Source: Treponema sp.
GTDB taxonomy: Bacteria > Spirochaetota > Spirochaetia > Treponematales > Breznakiellaceae
NCBI GenBank assembly: GCA_031258505.1
Contig: JAIRMT010000039.1
Coordinates: 1-7,345 of the forward strand
Direction: 5' to 3'
Length of the DNA: 7,345 bases
Position numbers and translations under genes: made by a program. The notes under the pieces are model-generated. The model made no database searches. It was not told where the DNA came from and saw nothing but the letters and a program-made list of their open reading frames with translations. Positions 1 through 7,147 of this stretch are shown piece after piece. Within the stretch, counting starts at the first letter, position 1; every line of letters begins with the position of its first letter.

Positions 1-156
1 TTGAGGAAGAAGCGCGCCTCTATTCGCCAATGCCGCGCCGTTTACTCCGCTGCTCCCCCTCGCTTCAAACCCGCTTCGCGTGTTTTCCGCTACCCCCACT
101 CTTTTTTTCCGGTCCCTGCGCCGCGCCATAGAGCTGGCGTGTGTCTGGCACTCGAC

Positions 157-202
157 CGATCGAGACACGATCACGCCCACGATCGAGACACGATCATGGA
201 CG
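157..202. repeat. 23-bp tandem duplication with GATCG-AGACA-CGATC dyads
   Basis: The 17-mer CGATCGAGACACGATCA occurs at 157-173 and again at 180-196, a period of 23 bp; the last 6 bp of each unit have diverged. Each copy contains a perfect 5-bp inverted repeat (GATCG/CGATC) around a 5-nt spacer AGACA. Two identical dyads about two helical turns apart could serve as a regulator-binding site, but they lie 200 bp upstream of the recognised promoter. A degenerate short tandem repeat is at least as likely. Confidence 0.75.
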
Positions 203-258
203 TTCTGCCTGCGGGTGTGGAGGCTGAACGGCGACGCCGAAGGTTTTATTCAAGAAAG

Positions 259-304
259 CAGTGGCGCGGCTCGCCTTAGCTCAGTGGCGCGACACGCCAT
301 AGCT
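259..304. repeat. Second 23-bp tandem duplication, 20/23 identical
   Basis: Units 259-281 and 282-304 are adjacent and match at 20 of 23 positions; both start CAGTGGCGCG and end TAGCT. The second unit carries the dyad TGGCG-CGACA-CGCCA (285-299), and the first carries the same dyad with one arm base changed. The period equals that of the duplication at 157-202, but the sequence is unrelated. No function is evident. Confidence 0.75.
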
Positions 305-320
305 TAGAGACGCTCTAAGC
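302..320. other. Perfect 8-bp hairpin, possible terminator or operator
   Basis: GCTTAGAG (302-309) and CTCTAAGC (313-320) are exact reverse complements around the 3-nt loop ACG. The hairpin starts inside the second 23-bp repeat unit and lies 61 bp before the -35 of the operon promoter. No T-run follows on either strand, so it is not a classical intrinsic terminator. It could still end transcription entering from the left, or be an operator-like palindrome. Confidence 0.45.
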
Positions 321-380
321 CCTGCTTACACGAACCGGCTGATTTCTATGCGTTTATCCTGTGAGACATTGGATACCACC

Positions 381-409
381 TTGCCGTACTTTACCCAGCT
401 AACTATAAT
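381..409 (+). promoter_or_regulatory. Sigma-70-type promoter of the mutase/TRAP operon
   Basis: The -35 hexamer is TTGCCG (381-386) and the -10 is a perfect TATAAT (404-409), with the optimal 17-bp spacing. Transcription would start near 416, giving a leader of about 43 nt before the ATG at 459. The leader contains a short stem (CGCC 424-427, GGCG 432-435) and then the ribosome binding site. This promoter is also the main reason for rejecting the longer reading frame that starts at 348. Confidence 0.75.
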
Positions 410-447
410 AAAATTATCTTGCGCGCCACTTGGCGTTGCTACTAACC

Positions 448-452
448 GGAGG
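448..452 (+). promoter_or_regulatory. Ribosome binding site that fixes the mutase start
   Basis: GGAGG lies 6 nt before the ATG at 459. The in-frame ATG at 348 has no comparable site and lies upstream of the promoter, so 459 is the start. Confidence 0.85.
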
Positions 453-458
453 TTTCTT

Positions 459-2213
459 ATGGATAAAAACGCTATTGTCGCCGAGGCGAAGGAATACATA
501 AGCAGGGAAAAGGAGTCTCACTTTAGAAGCGAGGTTGAAAAGCTCCTTGCTGTCGAGGACTGGAAAGAGCTGGAAGACCGGTTCTACCGGAAGCTGGAGT
601 TCGGTACCGGCGGTCTGCGGGGCGTCATCGGAGGCGGGTATAATCGTATGAATACCCTTGTGGTGAAAAACGCCACTCAGGGACTTGCCGCTTATCTAAA
701 AAAGGCGTTTCCCAACAAGCCGCTTTCTGCTGCGGTCGCATTCGACAGCCGCCACTACTCGCCGGAGTTTGCCGAAGCCACGGCGCTGACCTTCGCGGGT
801 AATGGCATCAAAACGTACCTGTTTTCCAGCCTGCGTCCCACGCCGGAGCTATCCTTTGCCATACGCCAGCTTGCTTGCGATACAGGTGTTGTGGTAACCG
901 CGAGTCATAATCCCAAGCAGTACAACGGGTATAAGGCGTACTGGAACGATGGCTCCCAAGTGATACCGCCGCACGACACAGGCATCATCGACGAGGTGAA
1001 TGCGGTTACGGATATAAACGAAATGGACAGGGCAGAAGCGCTTGCCAAAGGCTTACTCGAAATTATTGATCAGAGCATTGATGCGCCGTATCAAGCTATG
1101 GTACGAAACCGCCTGTTCAGGCCGGAGCTTATCAAGGCAAAGGCGGCTGACGTGAAGATCGTGTACACGCCGCTTCATGGCACAGGGGCGTTTCACGTTG
1201 AAGCAGTGCTGGGAAGCCTGGGGCTTAACGTGATTACCGTGCCGGAACAGCGGGATGGTAACGGGGACTTCCCCACAGTCGCGTTCCCTAACCCTGAAGA
1301 AGCGCCGGCGCTTGATCTGGCGATTAAGCTGGGTAAGGAAAAGCGCGCCGATGTGGTTATGGCCACAGACCCGGACGCCGACCGTTTCGGTATCGCGGTT
1401 CCCAACAAGGCCGGCGACTTTGTTCTGGTTACTGGCAACCAGCTAGGCAGCCTGCTCGCCGACTACATCTTCCTCTCGCTGAAAGAAACTGGCAGATTGC
1501 CGGCAAAGCCCGCAATGGTGAACACCATTGTTACAACAGGTATGCATAAGCGCATCGCGGCTTCTTACGGAGCTGAGTGCATTGAGTGTCTCACTGGTTT
1601 CAAATGGATCGCCGATGTCTGGCGGAAGAGCGAAGCCGCTGGTACGCCGACTGTGGTTCTGGGTACTGAGGAAAGCTATGGCTACCTTGTTGAAACCGAA
1701 GTGCGCGACAAAGATGGCGTTTCCGCAGCCGCCATGACCGCTGAAATGACGCTGTACTGGCAAAGCAAGGGCAAGAGCCTGCTCGACCGCCTCGACGAAC
1801 TGTACATCAGTAACGGTTACTGGCAAGAGATGGGCATCTCCAAATACTTCCCCGGCCCTGAAGGTCCTGCTGTAATGGAGGATATTATGGAAGAATACCG
1901 TAAAAACCCGCCGGCAACTCTGGGCAATATCGCCATTGAAAAGATACGCGACATACGGGAATCAGTGTGCAAGTACCCGCGCGACGCGGGGCATACCGAA
2001 ACTGTTGATCTTCCCAAGAGCGATGTATTGCAGTTCTTCCTGGCTGACGGAACTGTAGTGAGCGCCCGTCCCAGCGGTACTGAGCCTAAGATAAAGTTCT
2101 ACGCCTCCTGCTGCAGCGAGGTGAGGAGCGGTGGTCTTGCTGAAGCCAAAGCCGAAGCAGGCCGGAAGCTCGACGCCATCCACAAAGACATCAGAGCGGT
2201 TATCGGGGACTAG
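459..2213 (+). CDS. Phospho-sugar mutase (phosphoglucomutase/phosphomannomutase family)
   Basis: This 584-residue cytoplasmic enzyme of the alpha-D-phosphohexomutase superfamily should interconvert hexose 1-phosphate and 6-phosphate through a phosphoserine intermediate. All four signature loops are visible. They are the catalytic TASHNP at 147-152 (Ser149 the phosphorylated residue), the metal-binding DPDADR at 304-309 (three Asp ligands), the sugar-recognition GTEESYG at 402-408, and the phosphate-binding RPSGTEPK at 537-544. An early FGTGGLRG segment (about 48-55) is also typical. Length and motif wording (TASHNPKQYNGYKAYW) fit the long PgcA-like bacterial branch, where glucose is the usual sugar, but glucose versus mannose preference cannot be read from sequence alone. 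It is the first gene of the operon, and its stop is 1 nt from the next ATG. It looks intact. Confidence 0.95.
   Translation: MDKNAIVAEAKEYISREKESHFRSEVEKLLAVEDWKELEDRFYRKLEFGTGGLRGVIGGGYNRMNTLVVKNATQGLAAYLKKAFPNKPLSAAVAFDSRHYSPEFAEATALTFAGNGIKTYLFSSLRPTPELSFAIRQLACDTGVVVTASHNPKQYNGYKAYWNDGSQVIPPHDTGIIDEVNAVTDINEMDRAEALAKGLLEIIDQSIDAPYQAMVRNRLFRPELIKAKAADVKIVYTPLHGTGAFHVEAVLGSLGLNVITVPEQRDGNGDFPTVAFPNPEEAPALDLAIKLGKEKRADVVMATDPDADRFGIAVPNKAGDFVLVTGNQLGSLLADYIFLSLKETGRLPAKPAMVNTIVTTGMHKRIAASYGAECIECLTGFKWIADVWRKSEAAGTPTVVLGTEESYGYLVETEVRDKDGVSAAAMTAEMTLYWQSKGKSLLDRLDELYISNGYWQEMGISKYFPGPEGPAVMEDIMEEYRKNPPATLGNIAIEKIRDIRESVCKYPRDAGHTETVDLPKSDVLQFFLADGTVVSARPSGTEPKIKFYASCCSEVRSGGLAEAKAEAGRKLDAIHKDIRAVIGD
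2205..2209 (+). promoter_or_regulatory. tatT ribosome binding site inside the mutase gene
   Basis: GGGGA ends 5 nt before the ATG at 2215 and lies within the last codons of the mutase, whose TAG is at 2211-2213. Ribosomes ending the mutase would sit on this site, which suggests translational coupling. Confidence 0.6.
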
Positions 2214-2214
2214 G

Positions 2215-3216
2215 ATGAAACACTCACAGATTGCCGCATTATTGATGCTTAGTCTGGCGTTTATGGCGCTGTCTGTATCATGTAAAAGCATGGCGCTGAA
2301 TATCGTGGGCGATGCTCTGAGCGGGAGCGGAGCGGGTGATGTGTTCACTGGCGATGATGATCCTGAGTTGGTGGGGGACGCGCTTCCCTTTGCTATAAAG
2401 ATGTACGAAGCGCTTCTAGCCGCAAACCCCAAACATCAGGGGCTTATTGTTATGACAGGTTCTCTCTACGTCATGTATGCCAATGCCTTTGTGCAGGGGC
2501 CGGTGGAACAGTTGCCGATGAGCCAAAACATTGAGCGCGCGGCAGGCAAGGCGCGGGCTGAAAAGCTTTATATACGGGGCGCCAATATCCTGTATGACGG
2601 GTTTGAGAAGCGCTACCCGGGCATTATCGAAACGTTCTTTCCACAGAACGCTGGGAATATTGATGAGGCAAAGCAAAAGCAGTATCTCGCTCGGCTGAAA
2701 AAGGCTGATGTAGCGCTCATCTACTGGACAGCCGCTGCCACGCTTTCAGCCTATTCGCTTGCCCCTCTCAACAACGTTGATCTGGGACTACGGATTCCAT
2801 CGCTTATCGCCCTTGTTCAGCGCGCCTACGCGCTTGATCCTGACTTCAACGGCGGCAGTCTTGATGACTTTTTCGTGCTGGTCTACGGCTCATTACCGGA
2901 TTACATGGGCGGGGACAAGGCTAAAGCCGAGACTCACTACCAGTTGGCGCTGAAAAAGTCTGGCGGCGCAAGCGCTGGTCCCTATGTTTCCTACGCCCAG
3001 TCCATAGCGGTTCCGGCGCAGGATTATGAAATGTTTAAACAATACCTTGAAGCAGCGCTTGCCATTGACGTGAATGAGTATCCATCCAAGCGTCTTGAGA
3101 ACATTTTGGCACAGCGCAAGGCGCGCTATCTTCTTGATAATGCGATCTACTACTTTGCTGATATTGGCTCTGGCGATGAATGGGACTGGGGTGATGAAGA
3201 AGACTTTGAAGATTAA
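2215..3216 (+). CDS. tatT: TRAP transporter TatT component lipoprotein
   Basis: This 333-residue periplasmic lipoprotein resembles the TRAP-associated T component (TAtT family), known from T. pallidum Tp0956. As I recall, that protein forms an oligomer of TPR-like helical repeats and associates with the TRAP binding protein. The signal peptide has a short polar N-terminus, a hydrophobic core (about 6-19) and a lipobox ending SVSC, so Cys23 should be lipidated. The mature part is mostly helical, with repeat-like segments such as ALPFAIKMYEALLAANP (about 56-72), LIALVQRAYALDPDF (about 197-211) and KAKAETHYQLALKKS (about 235-249). The C-terminus is strongly acidic (DEWDWGDEEDFED, 321-333). A frame-compatible opening extends left to 2131 inside the mutase, but the lipoprotein signal fixes the start at 2215. 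The binding protein begins 12 nt downstream. Its exact role in transport is not settled. Confidence 0.88.
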   Translation: MKHSQIAALLMLSLAFMALSVSCKSMALNIVGDALSGSGAGDVFTGDDDPELVGDALPFAIKMYEALLAANPKHQGLIVMTGSLYVMYANAFVQGPVEQLPMSQNIERAAGKARAEKLYIRGANILYDGFEKRYPGIIETFFPQNAGNIDEAKQKQYLARLKKADVALIYWTAAATLSAYSLAPLNNVDLGLRIPSLIALVQRAYALDPDFNGGSLDDFFVLVYGSLPDYMGGDKAKAETHYQLALKKSGGASAGPYVSYAQSIAVPAQDYEMFKQYLEAALAIDVNEYPSKRLENILAQRKARYLLDNAIYYFADIGSGDEWDWGDEEDFED

Positions 3217-3218
3217 CG

Positions 3219-3223
3219 GGAGG
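3219..3223 (+). promoter_or_regulatory. Strong ribosome binding site of the binding protein
   Basis: GGAGG, within GGGAGGA at 3218-3224, is 5 nt before the ATG at 3229. It is the strongest such site among the three transporter genes, consistent with the higher output usually needed for a periplasmic binding protein. Confidence 0.8.
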
Positions 3224-3228
3224 ATTTT

Positions 3229-4239
3229 ATGAAAAAGATATTTCTTGGTGTGCTGGTACTGCTGCTGCTGGCGGTTCCTGCCATAAACGTGTTTGCCCAG
3301 CGCAAACTGACGATTAAGCTGGCGTCATTGGCGCCAGAGAACACAGACTGGGGAGCGGCGCTGAACCGGATGGCGGCAGATTGGGCGCGTATCAGCAACA
3401 ATGAGGTGGAGCTGGTCGTCTACCACAACGGCATACAGGGCGGTGAAAACGCTGTTCTCCAGAAACTCAAGGGTAATGCCATTCAAGCCGGCGTTTTCAC
3501 GTCAATCGGGATGAGTCTCATCAGTCCTGAAGTGATAACGATGAGCGCCCCGTTCTTTATTCGCAATGACGCTGAATTGGACATGGTGCTTGCCGAGGTG
3601 AAGCCGGAACTGGAGAAGCGCATTAACGATAGGGGTTTTTTCATGCTGACCTGGGCAAAGTCCGGCTGGTTAAAAATCTTTTCAAAGAACCCGGTATCTA
3701 CGCCGTCAGAATTAAAGAGTATGAGCGTCGGTGGCACTCCTGATATACCGAAGCTAACGCAGGCGTTCAGAACCATGGGCTATAAGATAATCGAGACTAA
3801 CCTGAACGACTTACTCATAGCTGTTAATACTGGCAAGGTTGACGCGATTTACCAAAGTCCCATCTACGTCGCGAGTATGCAGGTGTTCACCAAGCTGAAA
3901 TATATGGCGTCGATCAATATCGCGCCTTTTATGGGCGGACTGGTACTAAACCGGCAGGCGTATCGAGAATTGAGCAGACGCTCCTACTGGAAGCAGCTTC
4001 AGGAGGTGGCGTTACGCACAGGCCGCGACATTGACGCCTCCATTGGCAGACTTGAAAGCGCTGCTGTCAACACCATGCTTCGTTACGGACTGGTTGACGA
4101 GACATTTAGCTCTGAACAGGAGCGCGTCTGGTACGCCGAGTTCGAGGAGTCGATGCCTGCCCTTGTGCGGAATGGCACATTTGATCAGGCGCTATACGAC
4201 CGTATCAGCGCCATACTGCGTCGTTACCGGAGTAGGTAG
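3229..4239 (+). CDS. dctP: TRAP transporter solute-binding protein (DctP family, TatT-associated)
   Basis: This 336-residue periplasmic protein captures the transported ligand and delivers it to the QM permease. A Sec signal peptide is clear: Lys2-Lys3, a Leu/Val-rich core (about 5-17), then VFA-Q with likely cleavage after Ala23. The mature protein follows the DctP fold pattern. KLTIKLASLAPENTDWG starts domain I, VELVVYHNGIQGGENAVLQKLKGNAIQ is the usual strand-helix pair, and LNDLLIAVNTGKVDAIYQSP (about 189-208) matches the conserved 'ALq.G.vDG' region. Where most DctP proteins have the carboxylate-binding Arg (pattern LKGLKIRV), this one reads LKSMSVGG (162-169), so Gly168 stands in the Arg position. 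A plain organic acid ligand is therefore less likely. It lies between tatT and the permease in one operon. The ligand is unknown. Confidence 0.92.
   Translation: MKKIFLGVLVLLLLAVPAINVFAQRKLTIKLASLAPENTDWGAALNRMAADWARISNNEVELVVYHNGIQGGENAVLQKLKGNAIQAGVFTSIGMSLISPEVITMSAPFFIRNDAELDMVLAEVKPELEKRINDRGFFMLTWAKSGWLKIFSKNPVSTPSELKSMSVGGTPDIPKLTQAFRTMGYKIIETNLNDLLIAVNTGKVDAIYQSPIYVASMQVFTKLKYMASINIAPFMGGLVLNRQAYRELSRRSYWKQLQEVALRTGRDIDASIGRLESAAVNTMLRYGLVDETFSSEQERVWYAEFEESMPALVRNGTFDQALYDRISAILRRYRSR
4229..4232 (+). promoter_or_regulatory. Ambiguous ribosome binding site of the QM permease
   Basis: GGAG at 4229-4232, inside the last codons of the binding-protein gene, is 11 nt from an in-frame GTG (4244) and 14 nt from the ATG (4247). 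A weaker AGGT at 4234-4237 sits 9 nt from the ATG. Both starts give essentially the same protein; the ATG is preferred by codon type. Confidence 0.4.
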
Positions 4240-4246
4240 CCAAGTG

Positions 4247-6106
4247 ATGAAGTCTTTGCTGACCGCGCTGCGCCGTTTTGAACGCGGCCTGTGTTATACT
4301 GCGCTGACCGCGCTTGCCTTACTACCAGTGGCTGTCATTGTGGCGAGGCTGGTGTTCAAAACTGGCATTCCAGACTCAGGCGGACTTATATCGCACTTGC
4401 TGCTCGTCATTGGCCTGCTGTCTGGTATGCTCACCACGCAAAGCCGCGAACACCTTTCCATTGCGCTTATACAAAACTTCGGTAACGATAAGTTCAAAAC
4501 CGTTGTCGCCGTGATAAGCAACCTGCTGTCCGCCTTTATCCTTGTTATGGTCGCGGTCAGCTCAGTGCCATTCATCATGATCAGCCTCTCACCGCCCCGT
4601 CTCATTGGCTTTATCCCTGATCAGGTTTTCGCGCTTGTTGTGCCAATCGGCTATACAGTGATGGCTTTTCGCTTTGCTTTGCAAGCCCCGCTCTCTGGTA
4701 AGGCGCGGATACTGCCGCTGCTGACGCTGACGCTTGGTATCATCGCTTCGATACCAATGCTGGCAAAGGCGATCTGGGGCTTTGACACGCCCGACAGCGT
4801 TTATGAGCTTACCGAACTTTTTTACACAGTTTCCTACTATATAAAAACGCCCTTGCTTATCATTCTGCTTATTGCCGCGCTGGTGGGAACGCCGCTCTTT
4901 GTCGCCATGGGCGGGCTGGCTATTGTGCTGATACAGGGCGCGGGTAATGAGATTGATGTGGTCGCTCTACAGGTGTACAACACACTCTCGCAGGAGAACT
5001 TCATCGCCATTCCGCTCTTCACGCTCGTCGGCTTCTTCCTGTCGGAGAGCAAGTCTGGAACGCGGCTGGTGAGTATGTTCAAAAGCCTCTTTAGCTGGCT
5101 TCCAGGCGGTATGATCATCGCCACTGTGGTGATCTGCGCCTTTTTTACCTCATTCACTGGCGCGTCCGGCGTTACCATCCTCGCGCTTGGCGGCATACTT
5201 TATAGCGTTTTGCATGACGTTAAGTACGAGGACAAGTTTTCTGAGGGGCTTCTGACCTCTGCCGGCAGCATCGGGCTTCTGTTTCCGCCGAGCATCCCCA
5301 TTATCCTTGTTGGTACTGCCACGTTGACCAACATCCTGCACATCTTCGTCGGCGCTTTTATCCCTGGCCTAGTGTTGGTATTCGCCATTATTGTGTTTGG
5401 CATTGTCGCCTCAGTAAAAACCAGGATTCCGGTCAGCCCGTTTAAGCTCAAAGAAGCCCTTCACACCATCAAAGCCGCTGGTTTTGAGATTTTGCTGCCT
5501 GTACTGCTCATTACCGGCTACTTCTCCGGCATACTCAGCACTGGTGAAATCGGCGCCGCCGCAGTTGTCTATATTTTTATCGTAGAAGTCGTTATACACC
5601 GCGACATAAAGTTTTGCGATATACCGCGCGTGTTTGCAAAGGCCATACCTATCATCGGCGGCGTTTTGTCGATTCTGGCTCTGTCCCAAGCCCTGTCCTA
5701 CTACATCGTTGACACGCAAGCGCCGGAGAACCTCGCCCGCTGGATGCTCAACGCCATTAGCTCAAAGTACCTCTTCCTGCTGCTCTTAAACATCGCGCTT
5801 CTGGTCGTAGGCTGCCTTATGGACATTTTTTCCGCCATCCTCATCGTGCTTCCGCTTATCATGCCATTGGGCGAAGTCTATGGCATCAATTCGGTACATC
5901 TTGCCATCATCTTCATCACCAACCTTGAGGTGGGTTTCCTGACGCCGCCAGTTGGTATGAACCTTTTCCTTGCCTCCTACCGTTTCAAAAAGCCGTTTAT
6001 TGAAATCTGCCGCTCGGTGATTCCATTTCTGTGTATTCAGTTGGCGGTACTCATACTCGTAACCTATGTCCCGTGGTTCTCAACCTTTCTCACCCAGTTT
6101 TTTTAA
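4247..6106 (+). CDS. TRAP transporter permease, fused DctQ-DctM
   Basis: This 619-residue inner-membrane protein fuses the small (DctQ) and large (DctM) TRAP subunits and should import the ligand with a sodium or proton gradient. The length is close to that of known fused QM proteins. The DctQ part (about 1-150) has four hydrophobic segments and the motif SREHLSIAL (66-74), matching the usual 'reg.Hi.vd' stretch. A further hydrophobic segment at about 153-175 links it to DctM. The DctM part (about 200-619) has its characteristic loops: IPLFTLVGFFLSES (255-268), FTGASG (303-308), the GSIGLLFPPSIP region (340-351), LSTGEIGAAAVVY, VGCLMD (521-526) and LTPPVGMN (565-572). The two PPS/PPV loops are the paired re-entrant elements around the transport site. 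The reading frame is open back to 4031, but that part overlaps the binding-protein gene and is not used. It follows that gene by 7 nt. Confidence 0.93.
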   Translation: MKSLLTALRRFERGLCYTALTALALLPVAVIVARLVFKTGIPDSGGLISHLLLVIGLLSGMLTTQSREHLSIALIQNFGNDKFKTVVAVISNLLSAFILVMVAVSSVPFIMISLSPPRLIGFIPDQVFALVVPIGYTVMAFRFALQAPLSGKARILPLLTLTLGIIASIPMLAKAIWGFDTPDSVYELTELFYTVSYYIKTPLLIILLIAALVGTPLFVAMGGLAIVLIQGAGNEIDVVALQVYNTLSQENFIAIPLFTLVGFFLSESKSGTRLVSMFKSLFSWLPGGMIIATVVICAFFTSFTGASGVTILALGGILYSVLHDVKYEDKFSEGLLTSAGSIGLLFPPSIPIILVGTATLTNILHIFVGAFIPGLVLVFAIIVFGIVASVKTRIPVSPFKLKEALHTIKAAGFEILLPVLLITGYFSGILSTGEIGAAAVVYIFIVEVVIHRDIKFCDIPRVFAKAIPIIGGVLSILALSQALSYYIVDTQAPENLARWMLNAISSKYLFLLLLNIALLVVGCLMDIFSAILIVLPLIMPLGEVYGINSVHLAIIFITNLEVGFLTPPVGMNLFLASYRFKKPFIEICRSVIPFLCIQLAVLILVTYVPWFSTFLTQFF

Positions 6107-6118
6107 CTTTTTGATTTG

Positions 6119-6154
6119 TTAAGCAGCGACGCGAGGTATCGCGCCGTTGCTTAA
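6119..6154. terminator. Hairpin between convergent genes, probable bidirectional terminator
   Basis: A 16-bp stem is formed by arms 6119-6134 and 6139-6154 around the loop GGTA, with one wobble and one mismatch on either strand. It fills the 56-bp gap between the permease stop and the isomerase stop, where both transcripts must end. The T-rich run (TTTTTGATTTGTT) lies on the left, and neither strand has a clean U-tract directly after the stem. The call therefore rests on position and stem strength. Confidence 0.55.
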
Positions 6155-6162
6155 TGCTTGCG

Positions 6163-6921
6163 CTATACGCGCTGTTTGAGGAACTTGAGGCTTTGGGCAA
6201 GACTCGTGAAGGGGTCGATGAGAAAGTCGGCGTCCTGCTCGATCACGGCGTAGGGGATATTGGTTTCCCTGCTGGCCGCGATGATTTCATCCCAGTCAAG
6301 GTTGCCCTCGCCGATTTCAGCGAACTGCCGGATATGCTTCACGATGCGGTAGTCCTTGAAGTGAATGACCTTGATACGGCCATTCAGCTTCTTAATGTAC
6401 TTAACTGGATTCGCGCCGCCTGCTTGTACCCAGAAGGTATCGAGGATGAAGTACAGGTCTGGACATTCGTCGATGAGGCGGTCTATTGCCCGAACCCCGT
6501 CCCATTTCTCGAACTCAATGTCGTGGTTATGGTACCCAAACGTAAGACCCTCATCCTGTATCTGTTTACAGATTTCATTGGCCTTTTTTATGAAGCGGGT
6601 ATAACCTTCGCGGCTGTTTGGGAACACGTCGCCCGGACGCATACCCAAGCCGATATGGGAACAGCCAAATTGTTTATGTTCCGCGATCAGCTTTTTAAGC
6701 TCCGCTGGCTCGGCAAGCCTGACCCATGGAACATGGGTAACGCAGACGTCAAGTCCCAGTTCCCTCACCCAGTCGGCCAGCAGTTCAGGGGCGCAAGGCC
6801 CAAAGCCGGAAATTTGAATCACGTCAAAGCCAAGTGCCTTAACCCGTCGCAGGGTCGCCTCAATGTCCGCCGGGGTTTTAGTGTAGTCCCGTACAGAATA
6901 CAGTTGTGCGCCTAGTTTCAT
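6163..6921 (-). CDS. Sugar phosphate isomerase/epimerase, xylose-isomerase-like TIM barrel
   Basis: This 252-residue protein belongs to the AP-endonuclease-2/xylose-isomerase-like TIM-barrel superfamily, whose members isomerise, epimerise or dehydrate sugars and inositols with a bound divalent metal. The start is typical (MKLGAQLYSVRD, with the barrel strand GFDVIQISGF at 31-40). Likely active-site and metal residues are His131 and His133 in YHNHDIEF, Asp161 in LDTFW, His187 with Lys189-Asp190 in IHFKDY, and Glu228 in VIEQD. AEIGEGNLDW (201-210) is the usual 'G.G..dw' loop. The length is normal for short IolE/Hyi-like relatives, but the exact substrate cannot be named. The gene is convergent with the transporter operon and so separately transcribed. 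The ATG at 6919-6921 is chosen over the one at 6931-6933 because the latter overlaps the ribosome binding site. The opposite strand is also largely open, but this frame has the recognisable family. Confidence 0.9.
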   Translation of the reverse strand: MKLGAQLYSVRDYTKTPADIEATLRRVKALGFDVIQISGFGPCAPELLADWVRELGLDVCVTHVPWVRLAEPAELKKLIAEHKQFGCSHIGLGMRPGDVFPNSREGYTRFIKKANEICKQIQDEGLTFGYHNHDIEFEKWDGVRAIDRLIDECPDLYFILDTFWVQAGGANPVKYIKKLNGRIKVIHFKDYRIVKHIRQFAEIGEGNLDWDEIIAASRETNIPYAVIEQDADFLIDPFTSLAQSLKFLKQRV

Positions 6922-7147
6922 AAACACCTCCATAACAAACTTAGTATCTCAAGAGTCTATTCCAATCAGAAGGTATCACGCTTAACAAAGCTCTGGTCAG
7001 CTACCCGTCAAATAGGCTCTCAATACTAATACATTAACATGATTTGTCTCTACCAGCTTCCCCAAAAAGTCAGGAATTCATATAACGGTCGAAGGCTCAT
7101 CTGACTATGGTCTCACAGGGCAATGGGCGTCTTACGTGTCTGGCACT
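6922..7147. other. Intergenic leader of the isomerase gene
   Basis: This stretch is AT-rich near 7020-7050 and holds the isomerase's upstream signals. No promoter is convincing. The best -10 is GATACT on the minus strand (6948 to 6943), with a poor TTCTGA 17 bp upstream. Another weak pair on that strand is CTGACC and GATACC. A plus-strand frame from 7043 has no start codon before the repeat array and contains PKKSGIHITVEG, which I do not recognise. I see no RNA gene. Confidence 0.4.
6927..6931 (-). promoter_or_regulatory. Ribosome binding site that fixes the isomerase start
   Basis: GGAGG on the minus strand is 5 nt before the ATG at 6921. It overlaps the alternative upstream ATG (6933-6931) and so excludes it as the start. 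Confidence 0.85.

Larger units (their letters stand above)
1..380. other. Gene-less, repeat-bearing upstream region
   Basis: I see no recognisable gene here. Two overlapping plus-strand frames are open. One runs from the window edge to 279 and is Arg/Pro-rich; the other runs from an ATG at 80 to 307 and contains CVWHST and LRVWRLNGDAEG. Neither has a Shine-Dalgarno sequence, a conserved domain I know, or a convincing composition, and both cross the tandem duplications at 157-202 and 259-304. The strand is pyrimidine-rich up to about 120. The region may be a decayed gene or an intergenic repeat element. The VWHS frame recurs before the array at 7148, so a repeat family with some coding character is possible. 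Confidence 0.5.

Noticed and set aside
271..300. tRNA-like string TTAGCTCAGTGG resembling a D-arm
   Set aside because: The closing GAGC of the D-stem is missing, and there is no acceptor pairing or T-loop GGTTCGA-type sequence; it lies within the 23-bp duplication.
348..458. N-terminal extension of the mutase from the ATG at 348
   Set aside because: It would be translated across the TTGCCG-TATAAT promoter and lacks a ribosome binding site; the ATG at 459 has GGAGG at ideal spacing and starts a normal-length protein.
4031..4246. Longer permease start at 4031
   Set aside because: It overlaps about 200 bp of the binding-protein gene in another frame; the DctQ domain begins properly at 4247.
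6154..6915. Plus-strand 253-codon reading frame opposite the isomerase
   Set aside because: It mirrors the isomerase gene almost exactly and has no ribosome binding site or recognisable domain, while the minus strand has clear TIM-barrel motifs.
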